From: Nemopilema nomurai
Taxonomy: Eukaryota; Cnidaria; Scyphozoa; Rhizostomeae; Rhizostomatidae
DNA length: 64,000 bases
Reading direction: 5' to 3'
Assembly: GCA_003864495.1 (NCBI GenBank)
Contig: ML133389.1
Location: forward strand, 62,001-126,000
Shown: one piece after another, positions 10,840-22,563 of the stretch
Layout of the letters: every line of letters begins with the position of its first letter
Numbering within the stretch: position 1 is the first letter of the stretch
Translations under genes and position numbers: made by a program
The notes under the pieces: generated by a model
Database searches by the model: none
What the model saw: only the letters and a program-made list of their open reading frames with translations
What the model was told of the DNA's origin: nothing

Positions 10840-12552
10840 ATGGGTAGACCATGGAAAAACACAAAAAAGTTTCATGGAAATCGATTCACTCGCAAGACTA
10901 GTCTTGCCTCATTGCAGTCAATTACTGATAGGGAGTCACAGAATCGCGGAGAAGCAACAGCATCTTCCTCAAAGGTCACAGTTTTGTCGTTTGATAATTC
11001 TGATCTTGCTCTTTCTGGCAACAGAATCATAAGTGTCGTAAACATCCAGAATTTCTTGGAAGGACTAGTTTACAGCACCTGCTTTGGAAAGATTGTCTTT
11101 TCTGAAAAAAAATTGGTTGGACCAGCATTCACTCTTTATTTTGTGTGTGGATGTGATTCAAGGTTAGCCCTTCATTTTTCAGATTTGTCCACAAAATCAA
11201 AGCATTTTCAAGTAAATGACAGGCTGCAGTTTGCAAGATATGGAATTGGATGCCATTATGAAGCTGCAAGAAAATTCTGTGCCAATATGGACCTTCCATC
11301 GCCAGTTTCATGCAAATAATGGAATCAAAACAAGACAAGGATCCATGAAGCATTCAAAGCAAAGTCCCCCAGGAGCAAGAACAAAGCTAGTCCAGAAATT
11401 TAGGGGTGCCATAGAGGATGATGTCACTGTCTCTTGCGATGAAACATGGCAAAAGCGTGAGTTTGCAAACAAGAATGGTGTTATAAGCGTAGGTTTGCAA
11501 GCAAGAATGGTGTTATGACAGTTGCAACAGTCAATGCCCTCAGTTCAAAAATAATTGACACTGAGACCTTGACAAACCATTGCAATAAATATAAAGCAAC
11601 AACAAATGGCAATGGAACTGCACATAAATGCCAGAAGAACTATGAAGGGAATGCAGGGTCTATGGAAGGTGAAGGTGTCAAAAGAATTTTCAAGCGGTCA
11701 CAACAACAGTATGGCTTATCATATGTTGGATACTTGGGAGATGGTGACTCAAAGAGCTTCAAAAATCTGAGTGAGGCAGTGCCACCAATCTACCAAGGGA
11801 AACAAATTGAAAAATTAGAATGTGTTGGTCATATTCAGAAAAGAATGGGGAAAAAATTTAACAATCTTGTTTTCAAATGTAAAGATAAGATTTTTATCAA
11901 CAGTGATGGAAAGAAAGGGAAAGGAATTGGAGGGGAAAAGAAGTTGACAAAGAAAGAAATTTACAGGATTCAAGGACATTATGGAGCAGCAATAAGGAAA
12001 CATGTTGGAGATGAAAATAGAATGAGAAAGGCAGTTTGGGCCATTTTTTATCACCGATCAGGAGACCATTCGATGTGTGAAGAATGGTGCCCGTCACAAC
12101 ATGGTAACCTTGAAAAGGCCAATGCCAGAATGCTGCCAAGTTTTGTCTTGGATGAAATGAGGCCTGTATTCGAGAGCCTTACTTCAACAGAGCTTCTTTC
12201 AAGGTGCACGCATGGAGGAACTCAAATTGTGAATGAATCATTTCATCACATCATCTGGTCCCTGTGCCCTAAAGAAATTTTCGTTGGCTGGCGGCGACTG
12301 AAAATAGCTGTTTCCTTTGCCACATTGCAATTCAATAAGGGAAAAGCTAGCAAACTTGCTGTATGTGACAACCTTGGCTTGTTCCATTCAAGCTATCACC
12401 AGAAATATGCTAGCATGATTGACAAGCAAAGAGTCACAACCTCTAATGTAACTGAAGTCCAGAAAACAAAGCAGAGGAAGAACCCAGAAGCAGCAAGCTT
12501 GAAAAAACATTCAAGTGAATATGGTCCTGGAATCTGTGAAATTGCAGAATAA
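10840..12552 (+). pseudogene. Mutator-like transposase (PF20700-type), frameshifted
   Basis: The start is chosen at MGRPWKNTKKF, a plausible short basic N-terminus. Recognisable blocks are the GNRIISVVNIQNFLEG region, DDVTVSCDETWQKR (first acidic core), EGVKRIFKRSQQQYGL, YLGDGDSKSF (second catalytic Asp region), ECVGHIQKRMGKK, YYG/GHYGAAIR and ESFHHIIWSLCPKE. This order is that of the Mutator-like transposase domain common in insects and cnidarians. The frame shifts once near 11300 and again at a 32-bp tandem duplication (11455-11518), after which frame 11515-12552 carries on to the natural stop. No terminal repeats or target duplication were recognised. There is no evident second gene. Confidence 0.85.
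11455..11518. repeat. 32-bp tandem duplication inside the Mutator-like gene
   Basis: Two 32-bp units (11455-11486 and 11487-11518) differ at a few bases and both encode a FAxKNGV-like stretch. Because 32 is not a multiple of three, the duplication breaks the frame. Confidence 0.85.
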
Positions 12553-13473
12553 CTGCTTTAGCTTGTTTTCAGATACTTCAGAATAAGATCCTCAATCATA
12601 AAATATTAAAGATTTTCCTTCAAGCGAATAAAGCATAAGAGTATATAAAGCCTTTAACTAAACTTTAAACACATTTTTTTCAAAAGTATAATTTATGGTT
12701 GACGTACATGATAAACTGAGATATATCTCAGCTTCTATAAAAGGAAGAGACTTGAAATTTTCAGGGCATATTACACAGACAATATGCTTCACAGTTTAGT
12801 CAAATTTTGACCACAATTAACAAAAATGAATCTTCTCAGGTAAACCTGGCCTTAAAGCATTAGCGAGACGAAAGTTGCAAGAATAACACATATTGTTGCT
12901 TTCCATTTAAAAATTATCTGTGCTCAGATGAGAAAGTATCATGTCCAATGCGCCTACGTACTGTTTCCTTGTTGATTAACGAGGTAAATTGATTAACAAA
13001 CACAAGGTAAATTATGTTTTGTACAAAAAATTTTAAAAATATACATATATTCTAAAAAGTATATTATATAGCAAAATATTATATATATATATTATATATA
13101 GTATGTCATATTTTATAGCGATCAAAGTCAACTCCAACAAATGAAGAGGATAAGGAGAACATCAAAGATTTTGAAGTACTAAGATTGGAGTTGGTTACCT
13201 TAAAGCAAGAAAACGAAAACTTAAATGAGAAATCATAGAAAAAATCCTTGCTAATAAACCTGGTATAAAACTTATAGTTTTATATCATATTTTTTCTAAC
13301 TGAATTTCTTAAATTGCTCTATTCTATTTGTAACACATTTGAAATTAAAACAAAATGCAAAGTCATTCATATAGTTTAAATTCATTTTCACTTTTTTCAT
13401 TGGTAATTCTGGCTCATTATGGTCCTCATGCACTGTAAGAACAATGAGTTGTCTTTCTTCGCACAAGTAGTAT
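12553..13473. other. AT-rich intergenic stretch with TA repeats
   Basis: No gene of my own calling. An AT-dinucleotide-rich tract lies at about 13025-13110. At 13120-13240 a 40-codon frame follows a splice-acceptor-like TTTTATAG; it holds LRLELVTLKQENENL, a coiled-coil-like stretch of the kind found between the THAP and DDE domains of THAP transposases. It is too short to call. Confidence 0.4.
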
Positions 13474-13611
13474 TAAGCCGTGCCGCGTTCTTCTCAGGGC
13501 CTGGCAAGAGTTATTGGGTGATAAAAATTTTATAAGCTTTATAAGTACCTTGCTCTGGCAAGCCTCGAAAATTCGCTCTAAATTTGCATTGAGCTTAGCC
13601 CGTTTTTATAC

Positions 13612-13921
13612 AAAGATGGTGGGAACTGTGCCATAGTTGGATGCACAAACAGTACTTACAAGCTCAAAATATCTCCTGCATTATTACTGTTCACTAATTG
13701 TCCCTCCTGGTGCTCGCCTGAAAGACCAAATTACAGCATCAGAATGCCGAAAAACAAAGGAGATTGCAAAATTTATGATACATGTAGAGAGGGCTATAAA
13801 CAGAATAAAGACATACAGAATTTTGAAAACTGTAATACCAGTAGCACTTGTTCCTATAATTGATGAGATTGTTAGAACATGTTGTGCTTTATGTAATCTT
13901 AAGCCTCCTCTTATTAAATAA
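13612..13921 (+). pseudogene. THAP-DDE transposase deletion derivative
   Basis: The first about 20 codons (from ATG near 13615) read MVGGNCAIVGCTNSTYKLK, the first Cys pair of a THAP zinc finger. The sequence then jumps directly to the C-terminal end of a DDE_Tnp_4 transposase: FMIHVERAINRIKTYRIL, with the catalytic Glu in HVERAI, then DEIVRTCCALCNLKPPL and a stop. Compare HVERAIGRVKKYHIL in the intact gene at 36804. The rest of the THAP domain, the coiled coil and the first two catalytic Asp are missing, consistent with one large internal deletion. Confidence 0.75.
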
Positions 13922-14429
13922 AAGTGAAGTTTTTGTGAAGTGAATTTCTTTACATTGTCTGTCTTTACTTTCTTTTCTGCTAGAATACCAAATAATGCAT
14001 TGTGAAGAAAAACCAAGATTGCACAGTGAACTACAAGGTATTTCAAAAGGCACAAAATAAGGAAGAGGGTAGCTTTAAGATTAAGCTGATACTATAAATT
14101 GCAAATCCGAAGAATCCTAGATACCAAATATTTCCTACTTGATCCTTAAAAATCTTTAAATTTCGTATTGCAATGTCCTAAGTTCTAGGAGGTGTAAATC
14201 AAGGATGAACTGGGCACTGTGTCAAAATATGTATTTGCTCATGTATTGTTGGTTTTAAACAATTGTTGGTCATGTAAGCATTAAAGGCTTGAAATGCATA
14301 TGACCTGAAAATCCTATGCAAAATTAACTCATAACCAGAAAAAATTGAATGCTTCGTGGCTAACTAAATTAAATTCGAAAATAAATAGCACATAATAGTC
14401 TATGTGAAAGTAATTAAGTTTTTCTTTCA

Positions 14430-15015
14430 GAACCTTACAGTATTCAGTATCAAAGTTTATGAATTCCATGTAGGAACCATGAGGAGTCCAGAAAAAATAT
14501 AGATTCTTCGAGATTTGTGGCTGCCATTTGCACTTGACATTTTGTATAATACAGGTGATTCCTCCTCAATGACAATCCATTATCTGCATCCATTTCCAAA
14601 AATGACAGATTTTCATCAGCAACAGGTGGGGAAAGATACCTGATAGAAAATGGGCATTTGACCTCAAGTGGCCTGCTACCACAACAGCTACAACTTACAG
14701 TTCTATTAGGGCTACCACCAACAAACCTGAGATCTTTAAAAAATGAAAAGCCCGCATTCCCTCATTTTGACCTTTCTGTGACTTTTCTTGAATTTCTTTT
14801 CAAATTCGGACACTGCTCCTGATTCCATTTTTTCCATATTTGAGTGCTGGAATGTCTTTATTTTTAACATAAGTCCCTTCCACATTGTTTAAAATGTTTG
14901 TAAAATCTGTTGGTGTGGCAGACTTAGAAGCAGTTTCTATTCTGGTTTTGACTGAATCGGCTTTTCTGAATGGGCTTTTGATGCTGTAACCACATGCTTT
15001 CTTGCATTGTGCCAT
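14430..15015 (-). pseudogene. YqaJ-like nuclease domain, frameshifted
   Basis: Minus-strand remnant of the accessory nuclease. In order it shows IETASKSATPTDFTNIL, DIPALKYGKN, ECGLFIF, FVGGSPNRTVSC (the GASPDG position), LEVKCPFS (the ExK catalytic motif of YqaJ) and RRNHLYYTKCQVQ (usual KxxHxYYxQVQxQ). Several frame changes separate these blocks, near 14800 and 14770. YqaJ is a PD-(D/E)XK exonuclease fold best known from phages; here it accompanies a transposase. The Asp of the GxSPDG motif is replaced by Asn, a sign of decay or loss of activity. Confidence 0.8.
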
Positions 15016-15140
15016 TAATTATTTGAGTTTTGACCCTAAAGTGGCTTTTTCCTTTTCTGCAATATTGTCATCACACATATCTTGGCATAACTTTATTAGA
15101 TAACTTTCTGGTGTCGTTGATTCTTTCAAAATATCTGAAG

Positions 15141-15398
15141 TTAAAAGGTTTTAAAGTTAAAAGTTATCTGTGATGCAATTACCTCTTGGATGGTCTTGGT
15201 CTCAGCTGTAAATATTAAATCTTCTTCGAATAACATTTTTGCTTCTTCTGCAGTTTGTAGAATAGGCGCATTATTTTCAAGAGCAACAAAGGCTCTCGCC
15301 ACCAGATCATCTTTCTTTCCCGTAAGAAGCAACCCTCGAAGATGTAGAAACGACTTTAACTCTTCTAGATTCATCGATCTCAACTGCTCAACATCCAT
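15141..15398 (-). pseudogene. SAP-domain N-terminus of the YqaJ gene
   Basis: The frame starts MDVEQLRSMNLEELKSFL and continues LRGLLLTGKKDDLVARAF. This is a SAP motif (helix-extended loop-helix, DNA binding) with the conserved L..L...L..RGL...GKK..L spacing. It lies 126 bp upstream (minus strand) of the YqaJ remnant, matching the SAP-then-YqaJ order at 34030-35814. The SWIM finger expected between them is not visible, probably deleted. Confidence 0.75.
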
Positions 15399-15684
15399 TT
15401 CGAAAAGTCATATAGAATGAATTCGAGTTGGCAAGGTCAAAAACGGCCTAAGCACAATGTAAATTTAGAGCGTATTTCCGTAGCCTGCTACACCAAGGTA
15501 CTTATAAAGCTTTTAAAAAAGCGGTTCCCGAAGATAACAGACTACGTTTAGCATATTTATTTGCTTATTAACAACGAAACAGTGAAGTGATATGTTCTTG
15601 AATCGAGCAACCTGCACGTAATAACTTGCGGTAACTATGGGTAACACAATAACTGATGCCAGGCCCTGAGAAGAATGCGGCTTA

Positions 15685-16534
15685 GCGTGAAAGGTGTATT
15701 TGAATTTCTTTGAATTTGTAATATTTTGTAATTCAAACCTATTTATAATGATCCCCCCAGAGAGTTTGGTTTACACACATTTCACTGCACGTACAATAAA
15801 CTCTATCAGATTATATAAACATCTAACTTAAATTGAATATTTATATTTATTTCACAATGTTGTTCCTGAACAACGCATGAACAATTGCATAATTTGTTAA
15901 ATAAGATGGTAATTTATTCCTGACAAGTTTGCTGAACAATAAAGGGATATCTCTTCATGACAACAGCCCATCAGAAACAGTTCTAGCCTCACTTTGAATA
16001 ATCGCTGCATTTTCAAAAATGGTGCACACGACTTCAATTTGAAGCAACATCAAGTGACACTTTAAAAAAGATTTTCATCGCAGGTATTTGTTTCAGGCTT
16101 CTTTGAAAAATATGCCAGTGTTTATTTATATTCCATTCAGACATTTATGTCGTCTTCTAATGTTTATTTGTGTTTTTTCCCCAGTTATATCTGATTTCTG
16201 TTGTGTTGTTTTAGAACAACATCAAGAAGAAAGGGTGCACAAAGATAAAGAAATCGTCAAATATAAAGGTCAAGGTTTCCGAATAAAATGAGAGCTTTTA
16301 GTGGTTCTAGGAGCCAATATGTTTGGGTGGGGGACATACAACTTTATTTAGACATATTGAAGAGCCGAAAATTTAAAAGGAAATAGGAAAAGGTATGAAT
16401 AATATTTGTAAATTTTTTCAAAAAGCATGGGTATTCTCAGGATTATTGTTTGTGTATCTTAGAGGACCCACTGCTTTTATTTTCAGTGGTCTTGATTAAA
16501 AATTAAAGTTCATTTTTCCTATTTGACCTACAGG
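15685..16534. other. No gene seen upstream of piggyBac exon
   Basis: AT-rich stretch. A 67-codon open frame at 16088-16291 lacks family motifs. The region ends with an acceptor-like CTACAG just before the piggyBac-like exon. Confidence 0.4.
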
Positions 16535-16611
16535 ATGCCTTTTTCTCTGGGAGCAAACAGAGAATCTGAAGAACAGGCTGTTTCAATACCTAATCCAGAG
16601 TTGAGTGAAAC
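16535..16611 (+). pseudogene. piggyBac-like 5' coding piece, left of Kolobok insertion
   Basis: An open frame starting MPFSLGANRESEEQAVSIP follows an acceptor-like sequence and runs into the TTAA at 16612. The frame continues in register at 24314 on the far side of the inserted element, though TTAA itself supplies a TAA codon. The acidic, serine-rich composition matches piggyBac N-termini. Assignment depends on the better-supported part at 24317-24898. Confidence 0.45.
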
Positions 16612-16615
16612 TTAA
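16612..16615. repeat. TTAA target-site duplication (left)
   Basis: TTAA directly outside the 13-bp inverted repeat; the partner is at 24313-24316. Confidence 0.85.
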
Positions 16616-16917
16616 AGGTCAGATGTGACCAAAATCGATTTTCTGATATTGAATTCTATATGACTTTAAAGACAATTTAGTAAAGTCCGCATTTTGTTAT
16701 ATTATATGAGCTAATCAATAAAGCTATTTCAAACTCCGAGTTTGTCGTCGTTTTATGGACAATGTCGCGTCGCGCGTGACTGTCTTTTGGGGTCTGGAAC
16801 TGGTTTGTGCATGACGTAGAATGAGTGAGACCTTTACCAGTGTTGTTGCTTCGGTTACTGTTTGTTGTTAGCGGCGTGGCCTATCGTTCGAGTTCGAATT
16901 CACATTTTCCAGTCAAA

Positions 16918-19900
16918 ATGCCAAGATTTTGTTGTGTTTACGGTTGCTCCGCCACAGCAAGTAAGGAAAAGGGTATAACAGTCCATTTAATCCCTTACTT
17001 CGAAGACAGCAGACCAGTTGCAAAGCAAAGGAGAAAGAGATGGATTGATTTTGTTCGGAAAACACGGGCGAAATGGACACCATCCAAGTATTCAGGAATC
17101 TGTTCTCAGCACTTCAACGCAGGTGATTATGAACAGTCTTTGGCAATGCCGAGTCTGTTACCTGGGTTTAGCGAATCTTTCAAGCGAGAGTTGGTGAGAG
17201 ATCAATTTGGGATTTCTGCGGTGCCATCCATCTACCCTGCTAGGCCCTCATCTTCGGCCCAAGGCCAAAACAAAGAAACAGTTTCAGTCCGAGGAAGCAG
17301 TTACGTTTCAGTCCACAGACAAGGTAGTACAATTTATTGCTTTGCTTTTATTGCTTTAAAATACCAGTGCTGAAATATTTTGATTGTTTGAAATTTTATA
17401 ATTATTTTTGGAATTGTCCAACTCATTTGCTTCATAATGAAGTTCATTTCTAATTTTTGTATGTATTGGTCTGGTCACCAGGGGAGATTGATTCAATTTT
17501 TCATGGGTTAATATAATTTTCAACAACTTTGTGATTCTAGACAATCCGTAATATTCTTCAATCTGGAGACTCCACAGTCACAATCCCATCAGTCACAACA
17601 CCAGGAACAAAGAAGGCTGTACGAAGTCAGATTTTAGATGATGCACCTTCACTTGCAGACTATGAAGAAGACAGCTCTACACCACAAGTATGATAAAATT
17701 ATTTTTGCAAAATAAAGTATATATGTGAATCTTTTGGGGACTTCAAAAATTTGCTAAATCATTATATTGCATCCCCAAATCTCCTTCAAAATACTAACTC
17801 ATTTTTATAGTATTGTTTCTAAGGTTAATCTGAATTGAAGCAAATATGGATGCATTACTTGAAAATCAAAATCCTGAAATTTATTCTTTTTTAGACAACT
17901 GACTGTGGGATTCAAACAGAAAACACTTGTGTGGGCTGTAAATATTGGGCAAGTCAGAGTAGGAGGTACAAGAATAATCTTCTAGGAACAAAAAGTAAAT
18001 TGAAGAAGGCACTTGCAGTAAAAAAAAGACTAGAGAAAAAAATTGGTTTGTGAAGCATTTTATTAAATTAGTCTTTCCAGTTAAATTAGTCTTAAATCAG
18101 TATGTTTTGACGATAAATTCTTTTAACAATTATAAAAATTTGTTTCAATCAAACCAACTCTCTACATTTCTTCTAGTAATCATTCAGATGTCGCAAATAG
18201 TTATATTGTTTGCCCTTGGGAAATATAATTGGATCCTGTCAAAATATCACTAATGGCAGATTTTAGATGGGCATCTTAGGTACAATGTAGTGTATTATAT
18301 TGCATTTTACATTATTTTTGACATGTGTCATTAATTTAGATTCATTGCAAAATGATTTGGATGAAACCACTTCAGAAATAACTGACGACGAGGTTGAAAG
18401 TAGCATCAATGGTGACTCAACTGATGACTCAGACACTAACGAGTTGGAGCAAGTTGATCTAACAGATGAAGATTTTATGCCACCTGAAGAAAATACATCT
18501 AGTGAGGAAGAAGGCCAATATTGTAAAAGGTCATTATGCTACGATAGATTTATGGGTGTTATATCATAATTCAGAAGTGTATGTATGTAAAAGAGCACAT
18601 CACACATGAATAAAACATCTCATTCATTGAGTAAATGGTGATATATTATCTAAGGTAGTTATTAACTTTCTTTTTCCTGGATTTTATTTTTGCAGAATTG
18701 ACAGTGATGTTACTTTGAGCAATCTTCGAACGGAACCAAAGTTTATTGTTTTTATATCACTTCTGTTGTCCTTGTTCAAATTTTGCCCATCATGTAAATC
18801 TGATGGTGTATTGGTAACACACACCAAAGTCGGTACAATGGTGGAGGTCAAAACTGTCTGCGGAAACCCAGTTTGTAAAAACAAAGAAAATGTGTGAGAA
18901 GTCAGCCAACCATCCCAAATACAAGGATCTTTGCTGGGAATTTGCTCCTCTCATTTGGAATCCTAGTTGCTGGAACATCTGCAACCAAGGTGTTGAATGT
19001 CTTCAAGCACATGGGACTGGCATGCATCTCACTTCCAACATTTTATACACATCAAAGGGTATGTGCATCTTATGGTCAGAAATTGACAGGTTTTATTCAT
19101 AAAAGAAAAACATATTTCTTTTACATAAAAATTGCTTCAAAAATACAATACAAATTTATTCAATTTACATTTTTGGATTTAGCTTTGTAAAACCCTTGTC
19201 TGCCAGAATAAAATGAGTAGAAAGATCGAATGAAAAATTTGCAGTGTCTTATTCCCTAGGAGAAGATTAAACTCTTAAATCATACTTATCCCTCCTCATT
19301 GGTTATTATGAAAATTATCCATAATTTTGTTTCACTTTTCAGGGAAAACTCTTTCCCATTATTCACTTATTCTGGAAGAAGTACCAGAAAAAACTACTTG
19401 ATGATTTTGATTTGGTTGGGGGAAAATTGGTTATTGCAGGCGACGCAAGACATGACAGTGTAGGACATAACGCAAAATATGGCATCTACACAGTTTTCTG
19501 CTGTAACCATTCTCTAATTGCCCACTTTGAGCTTGTACAGGTAAAATTGAACAATTAAAGTATGCCTCCAGCAAAAAAAATTATTCTAAAAAAGACCCAC
19601 TATCATTTCCATATCAGTGTCTGCAATAGACAATAGAAACTAAGTGTGTCTTCTTGTAGTCCCCTCAATAAATATTTTGTTCTATTGGCCAAGCAGTAAA
19701 TTTTATCATTTTTTCAATATAATACTAATATGTTTACAAACTAAGTCTCCTGAGACAGTTTCAAATCAATTGTTCAATGCAACATCAGTAACAGAACAAA
19801 TTCTGAAAGAAACATGAGATACCAATGGGCTCTTTATATTAGTATTTTTAATCTTGCTTGTGTGATATTAATGTCTATATCCCTTATATTGAATTTTGGC

Positions 19901-22212
19901 AGGGATGAAAAAAAAGTAGCAAAATAGAGTTTTGGAAGAAACATGCTATGTTGTTTCATTAACTCAAAATTCTAATTATGTTTTCTTCAGAGGAATGAAG
20001 TGTCAAGCAGTTCTGCAATTGAATTTGAAGCATTCAAAAGGTCAATGATGTTTATGCTGACTAATGTAAAATGTGGCATATCAACAGTTGTATCTGATAG
20101 ACATTCTTCTATTGTCAAACAGGAGAGAGGTTTTCACAGATATAGACCATTACTTTGATGTATGGCATTTAGCAAAAAGTAAGTTGCATCAATTCATGAC
20201 AGATCACAGTTTATGACTTGAATTTGTTTGCTTGTTACTCCTCCTATGTGTTTCAAATTCCTAATTGTATCAATTTTGTTTTACACAGAAGTAAGAAAGA
20301 TCTTGACAAATATTTCGAAAGTGAAAGGTTGTGAGGCATTGTCAGAATGGATTCAACCTTGTGTAAACCACTTATACTGGTGTGCAGTTACAACTCCAAG
20401 TGGTAATGGAAATATTATATTGGCAAAATTCAAATCCTTCCTTAGCCATATAAGAGACAAACACACTGCTTTGGATGATCCCATTTTTGATAAATGTGCC
20501 CATACAGATATCATTAAAAGAAGGAAATGGCTTAAAAAAGGTAGATCATATTAATAAGAGAAGTTACTTTTTTCTAAGTTAATAGAGACAAAACAAAGAT
20601 ACATTTCTTGCCAATTGAGTTGTTTGCTAAATACATGCTGCCTAAAACTGTTTTTAAACTGTATTTTGTCATTATCTTATAAACTGTATGTTACAGGATC
20701 TCTTTACAACAAAACATTTTCTCGCCAACCTACCATCAGATTTCATAATTTCTGCACCTTATACTATAGGTTCAGATGTACATGATAGAGTGGTGAAGGC
20801 ATTGACAGAGAAAAGCATAGTTAATGGAATTAAGAAAGCATCACCCATTGCACAAACAAGTTGTTTGGAAAGTTTCCATTCTGTGGTAAACCATTTTTGC
20901 CCTAAAATGATTGGGTACTCTTATACTGGTATGCATATCAGGTGGGCATCAGTGGAAACAATTTTTTTTCTGCATAACTTTTAAAAATGAAATCAGTGCA
21001 ATTGACCTGTAGAAGAAATAATGCCCTAAGACATTCTCCAGTGTACTGAATGGTAAATATTGACTGAGTGGTGATGAATTTGATTCTATATTTTGCATTG
21101 GATCTTAATGCAAACATTCTTTGCAGGTTTGCCTCAAAATCTAGTGCAAAATATCATTGTACCTACATCTTTTTCCTGGCCATAAGCACTTGCTCGAAAA
21201 TAAATTCATCTTTCTATAAATTTTACAGGCATGCTATTGCATCAATACATTTTAACTTCAATTTGCACCGCGAAAAAAAAAAGAAAGCTGATGGATCAGT
21301 CCAAATAGAAGTTCACTACCCTAAATTTAAAAATGGAGAAGCTACCATCAAAGAAGTCAGTGTTCAGCAAGATTTTGGTAGGTTTAAATCAAATACCAAA
21401 TCCCTTTGCTCTATTATGTTAAAGCAGGAAATCTATTTGGAATATAGTTTTGCAAATTAATTGAATAAGCTTTTCAAAGTAGCTTAATAAAACATTGAAA
21501 TATAACATAAATCGACCTTTTAATAAAAGGAACGCCCCAAAATAAAATTGAGGAAGTCCTCTTAAAGGCCATTCAAACATATCAAGTCATTGGATATATT
21601 CACCTACTTGGGAATAAAAAAATGAGTGACACATGACACCTGGCTCTATAAAAGTTGTGAACAAAGGTAACTTATTTTTGCAGTGGTGTAGACTGAAAAG
21701 TTTCTCAGAATAATTTGCCCCATATGAACTTCTCTAATAAACTTTTCCTGTTGTATCTCAAGCATATGTTGGTGAAATGTTTGCTACATTGATGAATGGG
21801 ATTGAGCATTCATTGTTGGGACCAGTGGTAACTGAGCGAAAGCAAATGACACCACCTCCAATCTGTGAAAGTTTTGAAAAGGAGAGTAGAATAAAAGCAC
21901 TGAAAAGATTGAAAGAAAGAAGATTGTTGATGAATGTTGTGGTTCCACCAACATCACAGCCACAAGGTTAGTTACTTTCTATAAACATTTATTTGGAATC
22001 TAATTAATTGCAGGGGGATCTTGGGTCCCATCCAAAACTTTATACAGTTTAAATTCTTATTTTCATTAATAAAATATGTTTGTAATCATTTCAGAGACAA
22101 ATGTTGAAGGTCAGGTACCACAAGAGAAGAGGATTCCATGTTGCAAAGTCTGCAAGAATCCAATGAAAGGGCACAAAAATGTTGACTGTCCACGAAACAC
22201 TAATAAAACTTA
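16918..22212 (+). CDS. Kolobok-type THAP transposase, about 12 exons, few lesions
   Basis: Exon 1 (16918-17323) starts MPRFCCVYGCSATAS, a THAP zinc finger (C-x4-C ... CSQHF). Later exons, approximately: 17541-17688, 17895-18044, 18340-18525 (acidic linker), 18696-19050 (EPKFIVF, CPSC, NLLLSFGILVAGTSATK), 19343-19540 (VIAGDARHDSVGHNAKYG, first catalytic Asp), 19991-20178 (VVSDRHSS, second Asp; FDVWHLAK), 20289-20540 (WCAVTTPSGN), 20698-20934 (CLESFHSVVNHFCPK, probable Glu), 21229-21377, 21763-21967 and 22095-22212, the last with a CCKVC...HKNVDC zinc knuckle and stop. Frame lesions: about 17250, a lost G near 18896, and about 20125. It converges on the P2X7-tail-like gene 350 bp downstream. 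Confidence 0.85.
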
Positions 22213-22563
22213 ATTTTGATATATTGCATGTCCCTATTCCCTATTTCCATTTCTTTTAATTAAACACATTCCATTGTAAGTTTCTTTAATGAAATGAACC
22301 TTGTTGTACCCTTCCTACACTTTTTAACCCCTTTCTAAACCCCTGCCATCAAGATTTGCTGTGTATCTGGGTTGAAGCAATAAAAAGTTTTGAAAAGAAT
22401 TTTAATCACTATAATACAAGAAACAGCCCAAAAAGCATTTACATATATAACAAAATAACTCCATAAATTGACTCAAATATATAATAAACAATAATTTATA
22501 AAATAAATAAATCTATACTAATAAGATTTTGGTTATTTAAACTCAAGTTGTATTCAGTTGATT

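Larger units (their letters stand above)
13474..15684. mobile_element. Internally deleted THAP-DDE/YqaJ element with long inverted repeats
   Basis: Ends read inward as TAAGCCG(TGCC)GCGTTCTTCTCAGGGCCTGGCA on the left and TAAGCCGCATTCTTCTCAGGGCCTGGCA on the right (13474-13506 and 15657-15684). Inside them a second inverted block pairs 13529-13610 with 15440-15515 (both contain CTTTATAAGTACCTTG and CGCTCTAAATTT), so the inverted repeats extend about 140 bp or more. Between them are a plus-strand THAP/DDE remnant and a minus-strand SAP/YqaJ remnant in convergent orientation. No clear target duplication was found. This is most like an ISL2EU-type element that lost most of its transposase. Confidence 0.8.

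Noticed and set aside
13025..13110. AT-dinucleotide tract as an origin or satellite
   Set aside because: Simple low-complexity sequence; nothing more is supported.
16088..16291. 67-codon plus-strand frame left of the Kolobok element
   Set aside because: No motif, poor composition; could not be tied to the piggyBac gene.
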